DNA of 64,000 nt from Fomitopsis serialis. Taxonomy: Eukaryota > Basidiomycota > Agaricomycetes > Polyporales > Fomitopsidaceae. The stretch spans positions 1 through 64,000 of the forward strand of contig NW_025955010.1 of the NCBI RefSeq assembly GCF_022376445.1, given 5' to 3'. Position numbers and translations under genes: made by a program. The notes below the pieces were generated by a model. That model ran no database searches, was not told where the DNA came from, and saw only the letters and a list, made by a program, of their open reading frames with translations. This document shows, piece by piece, positions 1-11,242 of this stretch; the first letter of the stretch is position 1; each line of letters opens with the position of its first letter.

Positions 1-202
1 CCGAGAAACGGCTAAAGCATCCCCAGAGCCCAGCGCTGACGTCACTGTTGTAGACAAGGAGGGCCATGCATTCAGTGCGTGTGGTGTGTCTCCGGATCGC
101 CCCACGATAGTTGTCATTCGACCTGATGGCGTGGTCGGTGCAATTGTGTTCGGAGTGGACGGGTTGAAGGCATACTTGGAGGCCGTGTTTTCGGCGATTT
201 AG
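1..202 (+). CDS. FAD-dependent aromatic monooxygenase, C-terminal end (cut by window edge)
   Basis: The reading frame is open from base 2 to a TAG at 200-202 and encodes the last 66 residues of a phenol 2-monooxygenase-like flavoprotein. It is nearly identical in protein to the C-terminus of the complete gene at 36243-38427; shared signatures are VVDKEGHAFSA and RPDGVVGAIVFGVDGLKAYL. In this family the segment belongs to the C-terminal thioredoxin-fold domain used for dimerisation. No stop or frameshift interrupts the visible part, so the gene may be intact outside the window. The 3' flank to about base 360 is also homologous to the flank of the 36 kb copy, which shows that this is a segmental duplicate rather than only a related gene. 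Confidence 0.8.
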   Translation, partial: RETAKASPEPSADVTVVDKEGHAFSACGVSPDRPTIVVIRPDGVVGAIVFGVDGLKAYLEAVFSAI

Positions 203-360
203 GGCGGTATGTAGTCCCCATCTTATGGCCGCCATCACCAGTCCCGAGCGAGGACTAGAAGAGCTGCTCCTCTTGTAGCCGCAATTGTTACCATGTATAA
301 TGATACGCGGGTCTGATATAGAAAGCACAGTGTATGTAATGTAACGAGGCTCAGTATTAT

Positions 361-830
361 TCGCGCTCGAGTTCTTTGGGCTGCTCATCCTCATCACGCG
401 CTCGCGAACGCGTCGCTCCTCCGACCGCACGAGTCATAGATGCTCCAAGAGCTCCTTGACAGGGAAGAGGCGCTCCGCGACAAGGGCTTCGACTCCTACT
501 TCGTCGGGCACCGCCTGCAGAATGACAGCGAGGCACAGACGTACTGTACCAGAACGACCTCGTTGCATACCTCAAGAAGCACAGCGCGATCCCGGACGAC
601 GGCAAGCCGTACGTCGAGTCGTGGGGGCGGATGGGCCGCGATCAAACTTTCTTGATCCATCGGGGCTGGAAGCGGATACAGGCGCAAGATGAGGAAGAGC
701 GTTGGCTGGAGGGGGTGCACACGGAAGAACAGTGGGCTCTGCTGAATAAGATTGCCGGGTGGCAGGGCAGTTGGGAGATGGACCACATATCACGGAGAAA
801 GTGGTTACATTGCAGTCTTACGAGTGGTAG
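361..830 (+). pseudogene. Flavin-containing monooxygenase remnant (C-terminal third)
   Basis: Broken pieces of one protein lie on this strand: MLQELLDREEALRDKGFD, then a PDDGKPYV-like stretch, then LIHRGWKRIQ, ending in SYEW and a TAG at 828-830. They match in order the C-terminal part of the FMO at 42957-44680. The frame has a stop (TAG 437-439), a 5-bp insertion that looks like a duplicated tgtac near 541-548, and another shift near 787. No start, FAD motif or NADPH motif is present. The remnant starts about 160 bp after the end of the FAD monooxygenase at 1-202, and the same junction is found at 36.1 kb in inverted orientation. Confidence 0.8.
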
Positions 831-1089
831 ACGGGATACGCCGTTAGGGTATCTAGGGAGCGGTTGCGGAGCATGGTGGTTTCAGCTTTATCCTCGGAAT
901 GTATTGATGGTACTGTACAGTTTCCTTCTGTGATCGCATATGGAGAGCGGATACATATATCACGAGTGTCGATTTCTGAAGCTCGACAGTGTGAACGGCG
1001 TCCCAATGCGAGAGACGAGGGATGCAGACCTAACATAAAATGAGGACCATCTGCCCGTCCATAACGCGAGAGACTTCCCATAACAACAT

Positions 1090-2719
1090 TCAGTCTCGCG
1101 GAGTGGCCAAGAGCGTACGCTCGAGGGCATCCACATCGTATTCCGGCACCATCTCTAGGACGGGCTCGCCCTGCTGTGGACGCGAAACGACGCGGGCCCA
1201 CTTGTATTGGAAAACATCCAACTCTTCTCCCCCATGCAGCTGTATGCCGATGTAGTGAAGGGCCGGGATATGCAGTGCGATGGCGACAGCATGTCGCAAA
1301 ACAGATGCGTCGTCGAGCGGTAAAGTGAAGGCCAAACTGAAAGAGAAGGCACGAAGTTGTAGCAATCCGATGTACGGGCAAAACATGTCCTGATAATTGT
1401 GACAATGGTCAGTGTCCGGTGCCACAGAACTTAGTGGGCACGCACTATGACACCCCGCATGTCTGAGTCGTCCGCCAGACCCGGCGCGTGCCCGCGCGGC
1501 CTGCACACGTAATGCAGTTGCAAAACTCGGAGTGAGGACGCAGTCGCAGCTACCCACTCAACCAGGTCTTGTTGTGCGCGGCAGCTGAGGGTTACGGGCG
1601 AAGACTGTCGCAGGAACTCTTGGGTATCGTTAGCGTACTGATCGATTCTCCAGTGCACCGAAGCTGTGTTCGCGGAGTAGTGGAGATGGCGGACGGGTCG
1701 GCCGACGGGGAGAGGTGAAGAGATGGAGACGAAGTCGAGATTCCGCCAATGGTTCGCAGTCGCGGGGATGGATGTGGAAGGGACGCGGCAGCTGTGGTCG
1801 AGTATCTTAAGGCGGCGCACGTTGGGAAAGGCGCGAGCGAAGTGGGCCCGATTATTTATGAAGAACTCCGAGTTCTGGTCGCCCTCCAGCTCTAGGCTCT
1901 CAACAGCAGGCCAAAATGTATTCGGTGCGAGTGTTAGGATGACCTCTGGATGGCGGCGCAGTTTGAGTGTCGTCACCGAAGTGGTGAAGCTTCCCAAGAA
2001 CCGATCTTCGCCTCTATTGAGACCGACACCCGTCTGAAGAATGTAACACTCGACTTTTCGGGGCTGGCTCTTCAGGCGCGAAAGCACCCCGACAGTGACA
2101 TCGTGGGTAGTGACATCCGAGTCGTGGGTCCAACCGAAACGGATGTCGTCGAGGCGTGTGAGTCCTGCGACTGCATCTCCTAGCTCCGGGACCTTGGAAA
2201 AAACCCCTTCTGCGTCGAGGATGGAGAGCTTCCGCAAGCTCGGGCTGAGTCGGATGACCAGGGCCAGTTGCGACGCAGCAGAATAGTCCATGATCCAATC
2301 CTCCTCACACACGTCCTCATCGCTGGGTTCAAATCTGAACGCTTCTTTTGTGAGACTGAGAGCTGTGAGGAGAGGCATGCGACGTGGAACGTCCGCGAGC
2401 ATGAAAGCGCAGAATCCGGCCAGCTGCTCTTTGTCGCCGCCATGAACAAGTGGGAGCTCCCACTGGTCTATCACCACGTCTGACAGTAGATACGGTAGGA
2501 AGAGTGCCTGCGCTGTGTGGCACGTTTCTGATAGATGCAGTACATCGAATCGTTCGACTTCCGACAGAATGATGCCCAGGATGTCATCGTTGAGCGATAG
2601 TATGCTGCGCCGGCGAACTTGGATTTGGGAGCTGTCTGAAGCATGATAACCCTGTGATCCGCTTCACTCGAGAATACTAACACTCACTCTAGTAGTCGTG
2701 TCCCCGCCCGGAAATGGAT
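1090..2719 (-). pseudogene. F-box protein, family I copy 1, start codon lost
   Basis: The gene has the same structure as the F-box gene at 41049-42687: first coding exon 2688-2719, intron 2632-2687, long exon 1446-2631, 56-bp intron 1390-1445, last exon 1090-1389. The F-box-like stretch is LLSLNDDILG-type (here RSILSLNDDILG), followed by a leucine-rich region with no recognisable catalytic residues. In SCF ligases the F-box binds Skp1 and the C-terminal region selects the substrate. Both introns align with copy 2, and the frame is open throughout, but the ATG of copy 2 is ATC here (2719-2717) and no in-frame ATG precedes the F-box. It is either a recent pseudogene or uses another start, which would delete the F-box. 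It faces the FMO remnant ending at 830. Confidence 0.7.
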
Positions 2720-3257
2720 AGCAAGTCAGTGTTTGAGATGTCGTGGCATTTCAAAGGGACGTACGAAAACCTCGGGAGCGATGGGGAATGGTCTATATTT
2801 GAAGCCGATAGACCGCATCCAGCTTGAGATTCTTGTCGACATTACAGAATGCGCACAAGACGGAGGTCACAACTATTGAGGGAGTTTTTAGGTACATTAC
2901 TCACTATAGCACGCAGATCTGGCATGCAACGCGGCAGACGCGCCAGTGGCGCGTGCGCGTGATCTCTGAAACGCGTCCAAACCTCGGCGACTCTTGCCAG
3001 TACATACTTGCTGCAGTACATTGCATACTAGCGGTCTCATGTCCCGTCTCCCGCAGCGTACCATATATCTGGCATGCTGAACGAGAAAGTATGGAGCTTC
3101 TATCATAGACGACCGCAGAACATACTATCTACAAGGCGTCGTTGGCAGTTCATCATGATGACATTCAGTTGAGTCCCATCGCCGGTGCGTCTACTGTGCA
3201 GGGAGCATAGTGACCTCTGGCCGCTGAGGGAGGCAAGGCTGGCAGTAGCCTACACAA

Positions 3258-5496
3258 CTAAGCATGGTCATGGCGCCCAGTTTTGCGAGCCTCTTTTTCT
3301 ATCGCCCTCTCCCGCCATCGCTCTCCTTTCCACCATACGAGGAGGATCAGCAACTCGCAGAGGAGGGTCAGGCCGCCCCAAAATGAGTACAGCCCGCCAT
3401 CACCTATGGTGTCCTATGCATGGACGTTAGCATCATGCAAATCTTCTCGACCTCACATTGATTTGCAAGAGGGCCGAGATACGTCCAGGAACGCACCTGA
3501 AGTGGAACGGCAACCTCAGTAGCAACGAAGGCTAATGTCCCACGGAAGAGACTGTTGCAGGCTACGGCGGCCGAAGAGCGGCCTACATTGGAATCTACAA
3601 CGTAGGCCAGCATACTCGTGTAGATGGATCTAAAGGTCGAAGGATAAGTGTGAGTCACCCCGCATTCCAAGGACGAAGCGAGCGAAATACATTTGGAAGA
3701 AGCCTGACAGAAACAGCATCACACAGACTGCTGATATATGGACATGTTCTTCACAGACCCAGCCATATGCTATAACGGAAGGTGGGAAGAATAGCATAGG
3801 CAGCAATGTGCTCTGGAGGCGCATCTACAGAACAGGCAATACAGTAAGCACGGACCGCCCACCGTTTAATTTGGACACTGTGCAGAGTGCGTACCTCCGG
3901 TTGACTCTTTCCTCCGTGTTTGGCCTTCAGCTTGGTGAAGATATGGTCCGAATACCGACCACCGAGCACGCTACCAAACAAACACCCTTAGGCAGCTCCG
4001 AGTCAGCCATGACCCGAGATCGCATTGACAGAACACACCTATCCCATATGCCAACAGAACGAATCCAATATCGAGCGCATCGTAATGATACTTATTAGCC
4101 AGGGTCCGCGATGCGGTATATGTGATGGTGGTGTTGAAGGCAAAGATGAACGCTGTGGTGTCGTTGAATATATCCTAGGGCATTTCTCGACATGAGGCTC
4201 ACCCGAAGCAATGAAGAGTACGACATTGTTCCACCGGCAGTAAATACGGATCATCGGCCCAATCGGGTTCACGTCCTTCAAGGAGAGTCTGGCCTCCTTG
4301 ACCGCTGCAGGTATCTCGGTGGCAGGCAACGCGCTCTGTGCCTCAAAGTCTCGGTCAACAACATCCTCGCCCAGTTCCACACCGGCCTCCGTATCATTGG
4401 AGATATTATCATCAGTCGGCACAATCGTGATGCGCGCGTCGCCTGTGTTCTTCTCGGTGGCAACTTGCTTCCCAGCATCCCCCGTCGCCTTCTTCGCTTC
4501 TTGCTCGAGCACGCGCTTGAGCACACTCTGGTACGCAAGACTGCGTTCTTTCCGAAAGGTATCCTGGAAGAAGGCGAAGGAGAGAACACACAAGCCGGTG
4601 AAAATGGCGAGGAACCAAAACGTTGCCCGCCAGTTGAACGCCTGGGTCAGCACACCCCCTAGGATCGGACCGAGGGAGGGGCCGAGCAGAGGGGCGCTGC
4701 AGCACGTTATGTCCAGTGACGACGGTATACAGCCCACGAAGAGCCATTCGATACACACCACAAGTATATTCCCATCATCGTGCCACGCTCAGCAGGCTCG
4801 TAGAGATCGGCTAACGTCGCGGCTCCGATGTTTAGGACAGCACTGGAACTGCATGAATGGCAAGGTTGCATTAGACTGACGTGTGTTACTACATAGATTG
4901 ATGTGCTTACCCGGCAGCCTGGAGACAACGCATGCCGATGAGGACATCGATTGTTTTTGACGTGGCTGCTACGATGCATCCCACCATGCATAGGGTGATA
5001 GACGCCACGTATACAACCTAGACAGGTATGAGACACTCGCTTACGGCGAACAGTCAGACGTACCTTTCGCCCATGAATCTCACTGATTGAGCTCCATAGT
5101 ATGGGGAATCCTCCCTGGATAATCACAAACAGGGAAAGGGTCAAACTAAATTGGGTGGCGGTCGCGTGCAGGTCAGACTCTATCTGTGCGATTGCGGCTG
5201 GCGGAAATGTTCTGAGTTAAATCTCGGTTACAGCAGCCTTGTCAAACACATACGATTGTATATACTCGCGCCCAATCCATTGATCATGCATGCCGCCGAT
5301 ATCATAGCAACCAAGATGTACTGTCCGAGCGAAGGTAAGGGCGCTTGTTCCATGCGATGAAGTAAATTCCACTCACTTTACGGCTCTTTGACCACTTGCG
5401 TGGGTCATCCTTTACCACCGCATGTTCTATATCTAGCTTTACCTGCACTACCCTTTCCTTCGCCACAGGCTCGCGCGTCCGAGTCTGGTCGTCCAT
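3258..5496 (-). CDS. MFS transporter, drug:H+ antiporter type
   Basis: Fragments spread over about eight exons form one major facilitator protein. In order: an N-terminal cytosolic stretch with DPRKWSKSRK (exon 5377-5496), membrane segments ending in SSISEIHGRK (the loop motif A position), the APLLGPSLGPILGG signature of motif C followed by FNWRATFWFLAIFTG, a long charged central loop, and late helices with DSNVGRSSAAVACNSLFRG. The start is ATG at 5496; the longer frame upstream begins only with GTG after a stop. The protein would export small hydrophobic compounds at the plasma membrane. One uncertainty is the second intron near 5190-5240: the strong GTATGT donor breaks the frame, and only a weaker GTGTTT donor keeps it open. 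The substrate is unknown. Confidence 0.82.
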
Positions 5497-7297
5497 GCCG
5501 GAAGCTGCCAGTGCGTCTCTCGTCACCGTCGTGGAAGTCGTGGCGGTCGTGAGTCAACTTGAGAACTGGGGTCCCCACACAAACCCCACACAAACAAGAA
5601 TGCGCCACGCAAGACCGGCCCTGTGATCAATGCGATATTCGCAATCTTCCTTGTGGTCGTTCTAACTTCTTCCTTACGACTCATGTCACGTTAGCGCTCG
5701 GCAGCAGCCGACATGCCAGTACTTGAGCGTTGGGCGATGCGCGCGATTGATTCGAGGCCGGAGCCTGAGGCCTGAGGCCTGCGGGAGCCCAAGACAGTCG
5801 CTTGTCTATCGGGGTGCATCTTGGTTGGTTCGAGCGGCGATTCAGATGAAAAGCCGCTAGCGAACGAAGACAATAATGAATATCACGACATTGTGCATGA
5901 CACCTTGAAACCAGACCATCGCATCGATTAGCCGATTAAACCCGACGATGGACGGGGTTGGGTTCAGAATCTGCACAGTGCAAGTACCTTCGATGATTGC
6001 CTTGCACTGGCAAAGAATGGCAGCGAGGCAAAATACGTGGATGTGTACGCACCATCCGGCCGGCACTGCCATGGACGATTTCTGTCGTGGAGAATACAAC
6101 CCAGTTACCCACCATGCGCAAGGACACCCTGCGATACACTGTACAGCACAGCGGGTGGAGGCAAGGTGAGAGTCATGAAGCCAGGGAAACCTCGTACACA
6201 GCCGTTCGTTGCTGCCGCAGGAAATATCACGCTCGAGTGAGTAGTGCTGCTGAAGAGAGACGTGTCAGTTACAAGTCAGGTATCACTGCGTGCACAGTTC
6301 AAATGGGATGCAAGCGGGGACTTACAAGCATGGTGAAGCTGATTAGGAATGTCGTAACACACAAAGCGACTATTTCTCCTTACAGCCGACCATCGGCGCA
6401 GACTTGTAGGCTACATACGAGTTCTGCCGTACGTATACGTGCTTTGGTGACATCGTCCTCCCATCTCATGGCACTAGTATTGGAGCCTTCTGTAACGCCG
6501 CCTTGTCCGGCAAGCCGCGCTCACGACGGAACACTGCAATTACAGACGATGCAGAGACCAGGCTATGAATGTGATTCGGGACATCAAAGTTATGGCCGCA
6601 GTGAGTCTCAGCGCTGACGCGCAGATGGATGTGACGGCTGCAGCTCACTTAGTGTTCCCCAATGATCCTCGGGCCGTCCCAGTCGTTCTCGTGATACATA
6701 CTTACTGCCAATGGGTACTGAATACTGGAATGGATAGTAATGGCCAGGGGAGTGTGATGGGCATGCCACCACGTACTTATTTCCGGATCCAAGGCGGGCC
6801 GAATATTGTTAGTGGGTGGTTACAGAGTCCGCCGATTTTCCTAGTCAAAAAGGCACGCGGTGTACGTAGCCAAGCTCACCTGCGCTGAACAAGGCAAATA
6901 CAGCAAGTGTACAGAGGTGGACAGATACCTGCAGACAGTGGGCTGCTTGATGCAGCGCCGCACGTTCAACCAGTTTGCCATGTTTGGAAAGCACGATACA
7001 AGCGAATGTATTCACCGCCTGATGATCCATTCACTCGGCTCCCTCTCGACTGGAATGCTAACGACCCGTGAGTAAGGGCTCAGCAACCCGGCAGTGTTCA
7101 TCACGAAATCGGATGGATAGCTGTCCTAAGATGTCGCAGGAAGCGATGCGACCGGGGCGCGAAGGAGGCAATGCGACTGCGCGAAGCTCCGAACAGCGCT
7201 TGCCGTTCCCCTATATGAAGCTTTACTCCTAGCTGCACTATCCCCATCACACCCATCAATCCTCGTTCTCGTTAACTTACAACTGAACACATCAACC
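5497..7297. other. 1.8-kb stretch without a supportable gene
   Basis: This lies between the MFS gene and the CipC-like gene and would hold both of their promoters. Short hydrophobic frames occur on the minus strand around 5860-6100 and 6580-6640, but I could not join them into one protein with good splice sites. They could be remains of a small membrane protein. No RNA gene or repeat was seen. Confidence 0.4.
7211..7219 (+). promoter_or_regulatory. TATA-like element of the CipC-like gene
   Basis: The sequence ctatatgaag lies about 80 bp before the ATG at 7298, followed by a C/T-rich leader and the context atcaaccATGG, a good fungal start. This arrangement suggests a strong, regulated promoter. 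Confidence 0.4.
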
Positions 7298-8136
7298 ATG
7301 GGCCTCTTCGATCTCTTCGGACACGACGATGCGCGGCAGCACAACGAGACGATCTACAACACCCAGTATGTCCCCGAGCAGCATCAGAGCTCGTGGACGC
7401 ACGAAGCGATCGCTGGTGCGGCTGGATTCGAGGCCATGAAGGCATACGAGAACCATGTCCGCTCGACCGGTCAGGAGCCCAGCCATGCTTTGATGAAGGA
7501 GCTTCTCGCAGGCTTCGCTGCCGCCGAGATCGACAAGTACGTGACCACGTCTTCTTGCACCTCTGTCCCTTCCTGATCTCATCATGAACTGCGTTGCTGC
7601 ACAGGCTTGCTGAGACAAAGGGTACGCTCATATCTACATCCAGCTCCGTTTAGTTAGCTGACATCTGGTCATCCAGGTCTGGACTACATTGACCGCGAGA
7701 AGGCCAAGCGCCAGGCCGTCGAGCAAGCCCACCACCTCGCCAACGAGCGGTACGGACACGGCCAGAACGGCATCGAGTACCTGCGCCAGAACGGCGGGTA
7801 CGGCGGCGACTACAACGCGGGCTATGGCGGCGGATACAGCCGTCCACCAGGGTACGGGCCCCCGGGCGGTGGATATGGTGGACCCCCTGGCGGTGGATAC
7901 GGAGGACCTCCTGGTGGTGGATACGGAGGACCTCCTGGCGGTGAATATGGCGGACCCCAGGGCGGGTACGGCGGTGGAGGTGAGTGATCCCGGTACGTTA
8001 GCTAGTGAGCCCTAGTGCTCACAATACGTCAGGATACGAACCTGGGTATCCCCCTCAGGGTCCCCCGCAGGGTTACGGTGGCGGCTACCGGGGCCCGCCT
8101 GGTGGTGGGTACCAGGGCAACTACGACCAATATTGA
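7298..8136 (+). CDS. cipC: CipC-like antibiotic/stress response protein (DUF3759) with Gly-Tyr-Pro repeat tail
   Basis: Four exons (7298-7536, 7605-7621, 7677-7979, 8033-8136) give a 220-aa protein. Residues 1-100 match the CipC family: MGLFDLFGHDD at the start, then SWTHEAIAGAAGFEAMKAYENH, and KLAETKGLDYIDREKAK, which is assembled only after splicing and so confirms introns 1 and 2. CipC was named as a protein induced by the antibiotic concanamycin in Aspergillus; its biochemical role is unknown. Exon 2 is only 17 bp. The unusual part is the tail: after about residue 130 it becomes tandem GGYGGPPG units followed by QGPPQGYGGGYRGPP, a low-complexity sequence, so it is longer than the basic family domain. 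It converges on the GH20 gene. Confidence 0.87.
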
Positions 8137-8596
8137 TGGTTCTCCTTGGGGTATGCTCCCTTTTTGTTGGTGTCGATTGCTGAGCTGACGTCGTCTTGTA
8201 GGCTAGGTTGGTATTATTCACCGCGGCGATCGCAGGTCGCCGAGTGTCGTGTTATGAGATGTATTGGAATGTCCATGTCAGCAATTAAGGAAACGTGTTG
8301 AGATGATGTAGTACAAATGTGTAGTATAGTGCAGTAATGTTCATTACTCCGGGCCACTGGACCAGCGATAGTCTGATTTTTGTGCGCTTAGTCGAGTTAC
8401 GCAAGGGATGCCGAATTCGTCATAGTTCGTGTTCAAATGTATATACGCCCAAACACATTTCCGAGGCCTCGAGGAGTTACGAGCATCTACTGAACCATTA
8501 AAACCCGATTATCTTTTAGTAGGGGTCCGCAATTGTTCGTTACACCAAGCAACATCGTCCCAGTCCCATTGTCTCACAGCTATGACTCCCCGTCGT

Positions 8597-10519
8597 TCAC
8601 CAACTGACGTCACATTCATCCGGCCTCAACGCACACCAGAGCGGCTGGAGCGGGATGCTCCGCACGCCGCGCTGCTGCATCCTGAAGCTCACATCATGCA
8701 GGCGCGGGAGGGCCGCGGTGACGTTCCCGCCCGCGCCGCTCCAGAAGACCTCCGCGGACGCCGCCGCGCGGGGCCACACGATCGGGTCGAGGTTCGACGG
8801 GCCGGACTGCTCCGTCCACAGGTTGTGCTGCCCGCCCACGACGAGGTGGTACTGGTCCGAGGTCAGGTTCGCGAGCGGGTCGAAGGTGTAGGAGTACTGC
8901 CACGTCTTGAAGGGCTCGCACCATGAGTTGCTGGAAGATGTCAGTATAAGCGTTGTCAATGGGCTGGTGAGACTCACCCAGCGGGATTGTCGCCCACCCA
9001 GCCCCCTCCTCCACAGTCCTGGTAAGGAAGGATAAGTCAATGTGAATACGACGAGAAGCGGAGCACGCACGAGGTAGAAGTAGTTTGATGCGGCGTGGAT
9101 GATACGGAAGCCCTTGTCTGCGACTTCTTTGGCGTCCTCCGACGAGATCCAGACACTGAGACGAGCTTGTAAGCATCGACGTACAGCTCCCATCACCCGG
9201 CCACTTACAGAACATAGGTCTCGTTGGACAGCGTGAGATTGTAATTCAAGACCATCTCCTCCCACACCGCCGGCGTCTTGCCCGCTGCCTCCAGCGCCGC
9301 ATGCGTCTGCTGCGTGAACCCGGACAGCGCGTCGTTGAAGCTCAACCCAGTCGCGTTCAGGTCCTTCTGCGTCTCCTCGTCATCGTCGTAACATGGCATG
9401 TTGATCTCGTCGCCGCCCGTGCTGATGATGCTCGACGGGAACATCTTCGCGAGCTCCGTGAAGAGCCCCGCCGTCCACGTCGCGATCGTCGAGTTCGTGA
9501 ACCGCAGCTGGCCCGCGGGTGGCTCATTCGCGTACGACGCCCACGGCCGCGCCTGGTTGCACGCGACAAAGTCGGGGTGCGCGTCCGCGATCACGGCCGT
9601 GTGCCCCGGTGTGTCGATCTCGACCATTACGTCGATGCCCCGCTGCAGGCTGTCAGACACGCCATAGGTCCGAACCATCTGAGACACTCACCGCACCCGC
9701 GTACGACACGATCGTCTGCACGTCGCTCGTCGAGTACACCATGTCGGGGCCATACGCGCCGTACGTCGCGAGCTCGGTGTAGCCCGGGATCTCGAGCGGG
9801 AAGCTCTGGCTGTCGACGACGTGCCAGTGGAACTCGTTTAGCTTCACCAGGCTCATCGTGTCGAGCGTGCGCAGGATGTCCGACACCGGGAAGTAGTTGC
9901 GCGACGTGTCCAGCAGCAGTCCGCGGTACGACTGTCATTGTGTGAGCCAGCAGTCGCAAACCAGGCAAATGAGACGCACGTAGGCAGGCTTGTCCTCGAT
10001 CTCCACGGGTGTGTTGAAGGCGTAGATCGTCCCGTCGTACTCGTACCACAGCTGTCCGAACGTCGTCAGGCCGCGGTACAGACCGAGCGTCGACGTCGCC
10101 GTGATTATCGCTGCCGAGCCATTGGCGGGCACGGTGAGCGTGTACGCCTCGTCCCTCTCCGCGATGGGCTTCTGAGCCTCCGTCGTGATCGTGTTCACCG
10201 TCGAGCCCGGCTCCAGCGCGAGTTGGAGCTCCGTGAGGTATGCCGCCGTCTCGAAGGCGGCCACATCGCTCGCGCCGCGGCCCACGACGAGACGACCGAG
10301 GTTGTCCGTGAAGAGGTAGGCCTGAGTTCGCCCGATGGCTTCGTAGAGGTCGAGCGGTGCACCGAACGCGATGCTGGGTGCGAGAGTGATGTGGAAGCCA
10401 GGAGAGAGCCGCAGGGCGCTCGTGCCCTCCGACAGGCTCTGGGGTAGCGGCCAGAGCGCACTGACTTGAGATGCGGCCGCGAGAAGCGAAGCAGCGACGA
10501 CGATCACGCGGTGCAACAT
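8597..10519 (-). CDS. Secreted beta-N-acetylhexosaminidase, GH20
   Basis: Six exons (10519-9980, 9931-9692, 9642-9209, 9155-9071, 9018-8978, 8930-8597) give 557 aa. The enzyme removes terminal N-acetylglucosamine or galactosamine from chitin oligomers and glycans, using the substrate acetamido group. Visible evidence: a signal peptide from ATG 10519 ([21 protein letters not shown]); an N-terminal alpha/beta domain; [32 protein letters not shown] and VEIDTPGHT of the barrel; the catalytic Asp-Glu pair in STGGDEIN; and late WCEPFKTWQ and [13 protein letters not shown] motifs. Several N-glycosylation sequons (NLT, NST, NGS) are present. The longer frame to 10549 starts with GTG and was not used. 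Length and motif set match complete fungal enzymes. It probably acts outside the cell in cell-wall turnover or chitin feeding. Confidence 0.95.
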
Positions 10520-11242
10520 GGTGGACAGAGTCTGCTTGCTCCTGGGCACTCTGCGAGCTCGCTCTTGTAGGCGTCGCTCGCACAGGGACGATCAGAGGTG
10601 AGATCACGCCGCGTGTATACCCATGCCTTGACAGCGTTATTTCAAGTCTCTGCGCGTTCCGCGATCGGTGCGAAACCGCATATAGGCTGCCGACTTGTCA
10701 GGATAGCTGCCATTCCTCCGGTCACGGTCGCATGATCACTTCGTCCACGATATGTCTGGGCAATGCTGACACCGATAATATGTCCTCGGTGTGCTCAGGC
10801 ACCGAGGCGGCGAGGAAGAGGTGGGATTTTGATGTTTCTTATCACCATCTCCTGGGAACGCGGTGGTGAACCTTTCCTCGGCGAAGCTGCTTAAAATGCA
10901 ACGTTCGCTCGGATCCAACCTCGAGGCAATATAAAGTATACGGCGCACTCACGTCGGCTCGGGACTTTATAAATGGGTGTCTGCCAGATCTGCTCAATAG
11001 CAGGCTGATACTTAGCAGGCAACAAAACGTGCGCTTGATGAGGTCCAATCGTGTAACTTGTCTGACACGGCGCAATCACCTGTGGACCGTTCGGCAAGAT
11101 ATCGTCGTAAAAACAGGCTGCATGCCGATGCGAGTGACAGTGGAAAGAGAAAGAAACGAAGACCCCCTAATTGTGCGCAGTGACGATTTTCTAGATAACT
11201 ATATCCCACGTGACACTGGTAACAAATACCGCAACGAACCAT
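10520..11242. other. Intergenic region between GH20 and epsin genes
   Basis: About 720 bp upstream of the GH20 gene and downstream of the epsin gene. I see only short frames with no recognisable protein and no repeats. It should contain the GH20 promoter. Confidence 0.5.

Noticed and set aside
5857..6099. Hydrophobic minus-strand frame suggesting a small membrane protein or receptor
   Set aside because: Neighbouring frames cannot be joined by consistent splice sites, and no family motif is complete.
7851..7975. Direct repeats resembling a repeat array
   Set aside because: They are in-frame GGYGGPPG codons in a eukaryotic gene, without spacers; not a CRISPR array.
9627..10607. 326-codon minus-strand frame and a 214-codon plus-strand frame (9301-9945)
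   Set aside because: Both overlap the GH20 gene in other frames. The GH20 frame carries all conserved motifs, and these carry none.
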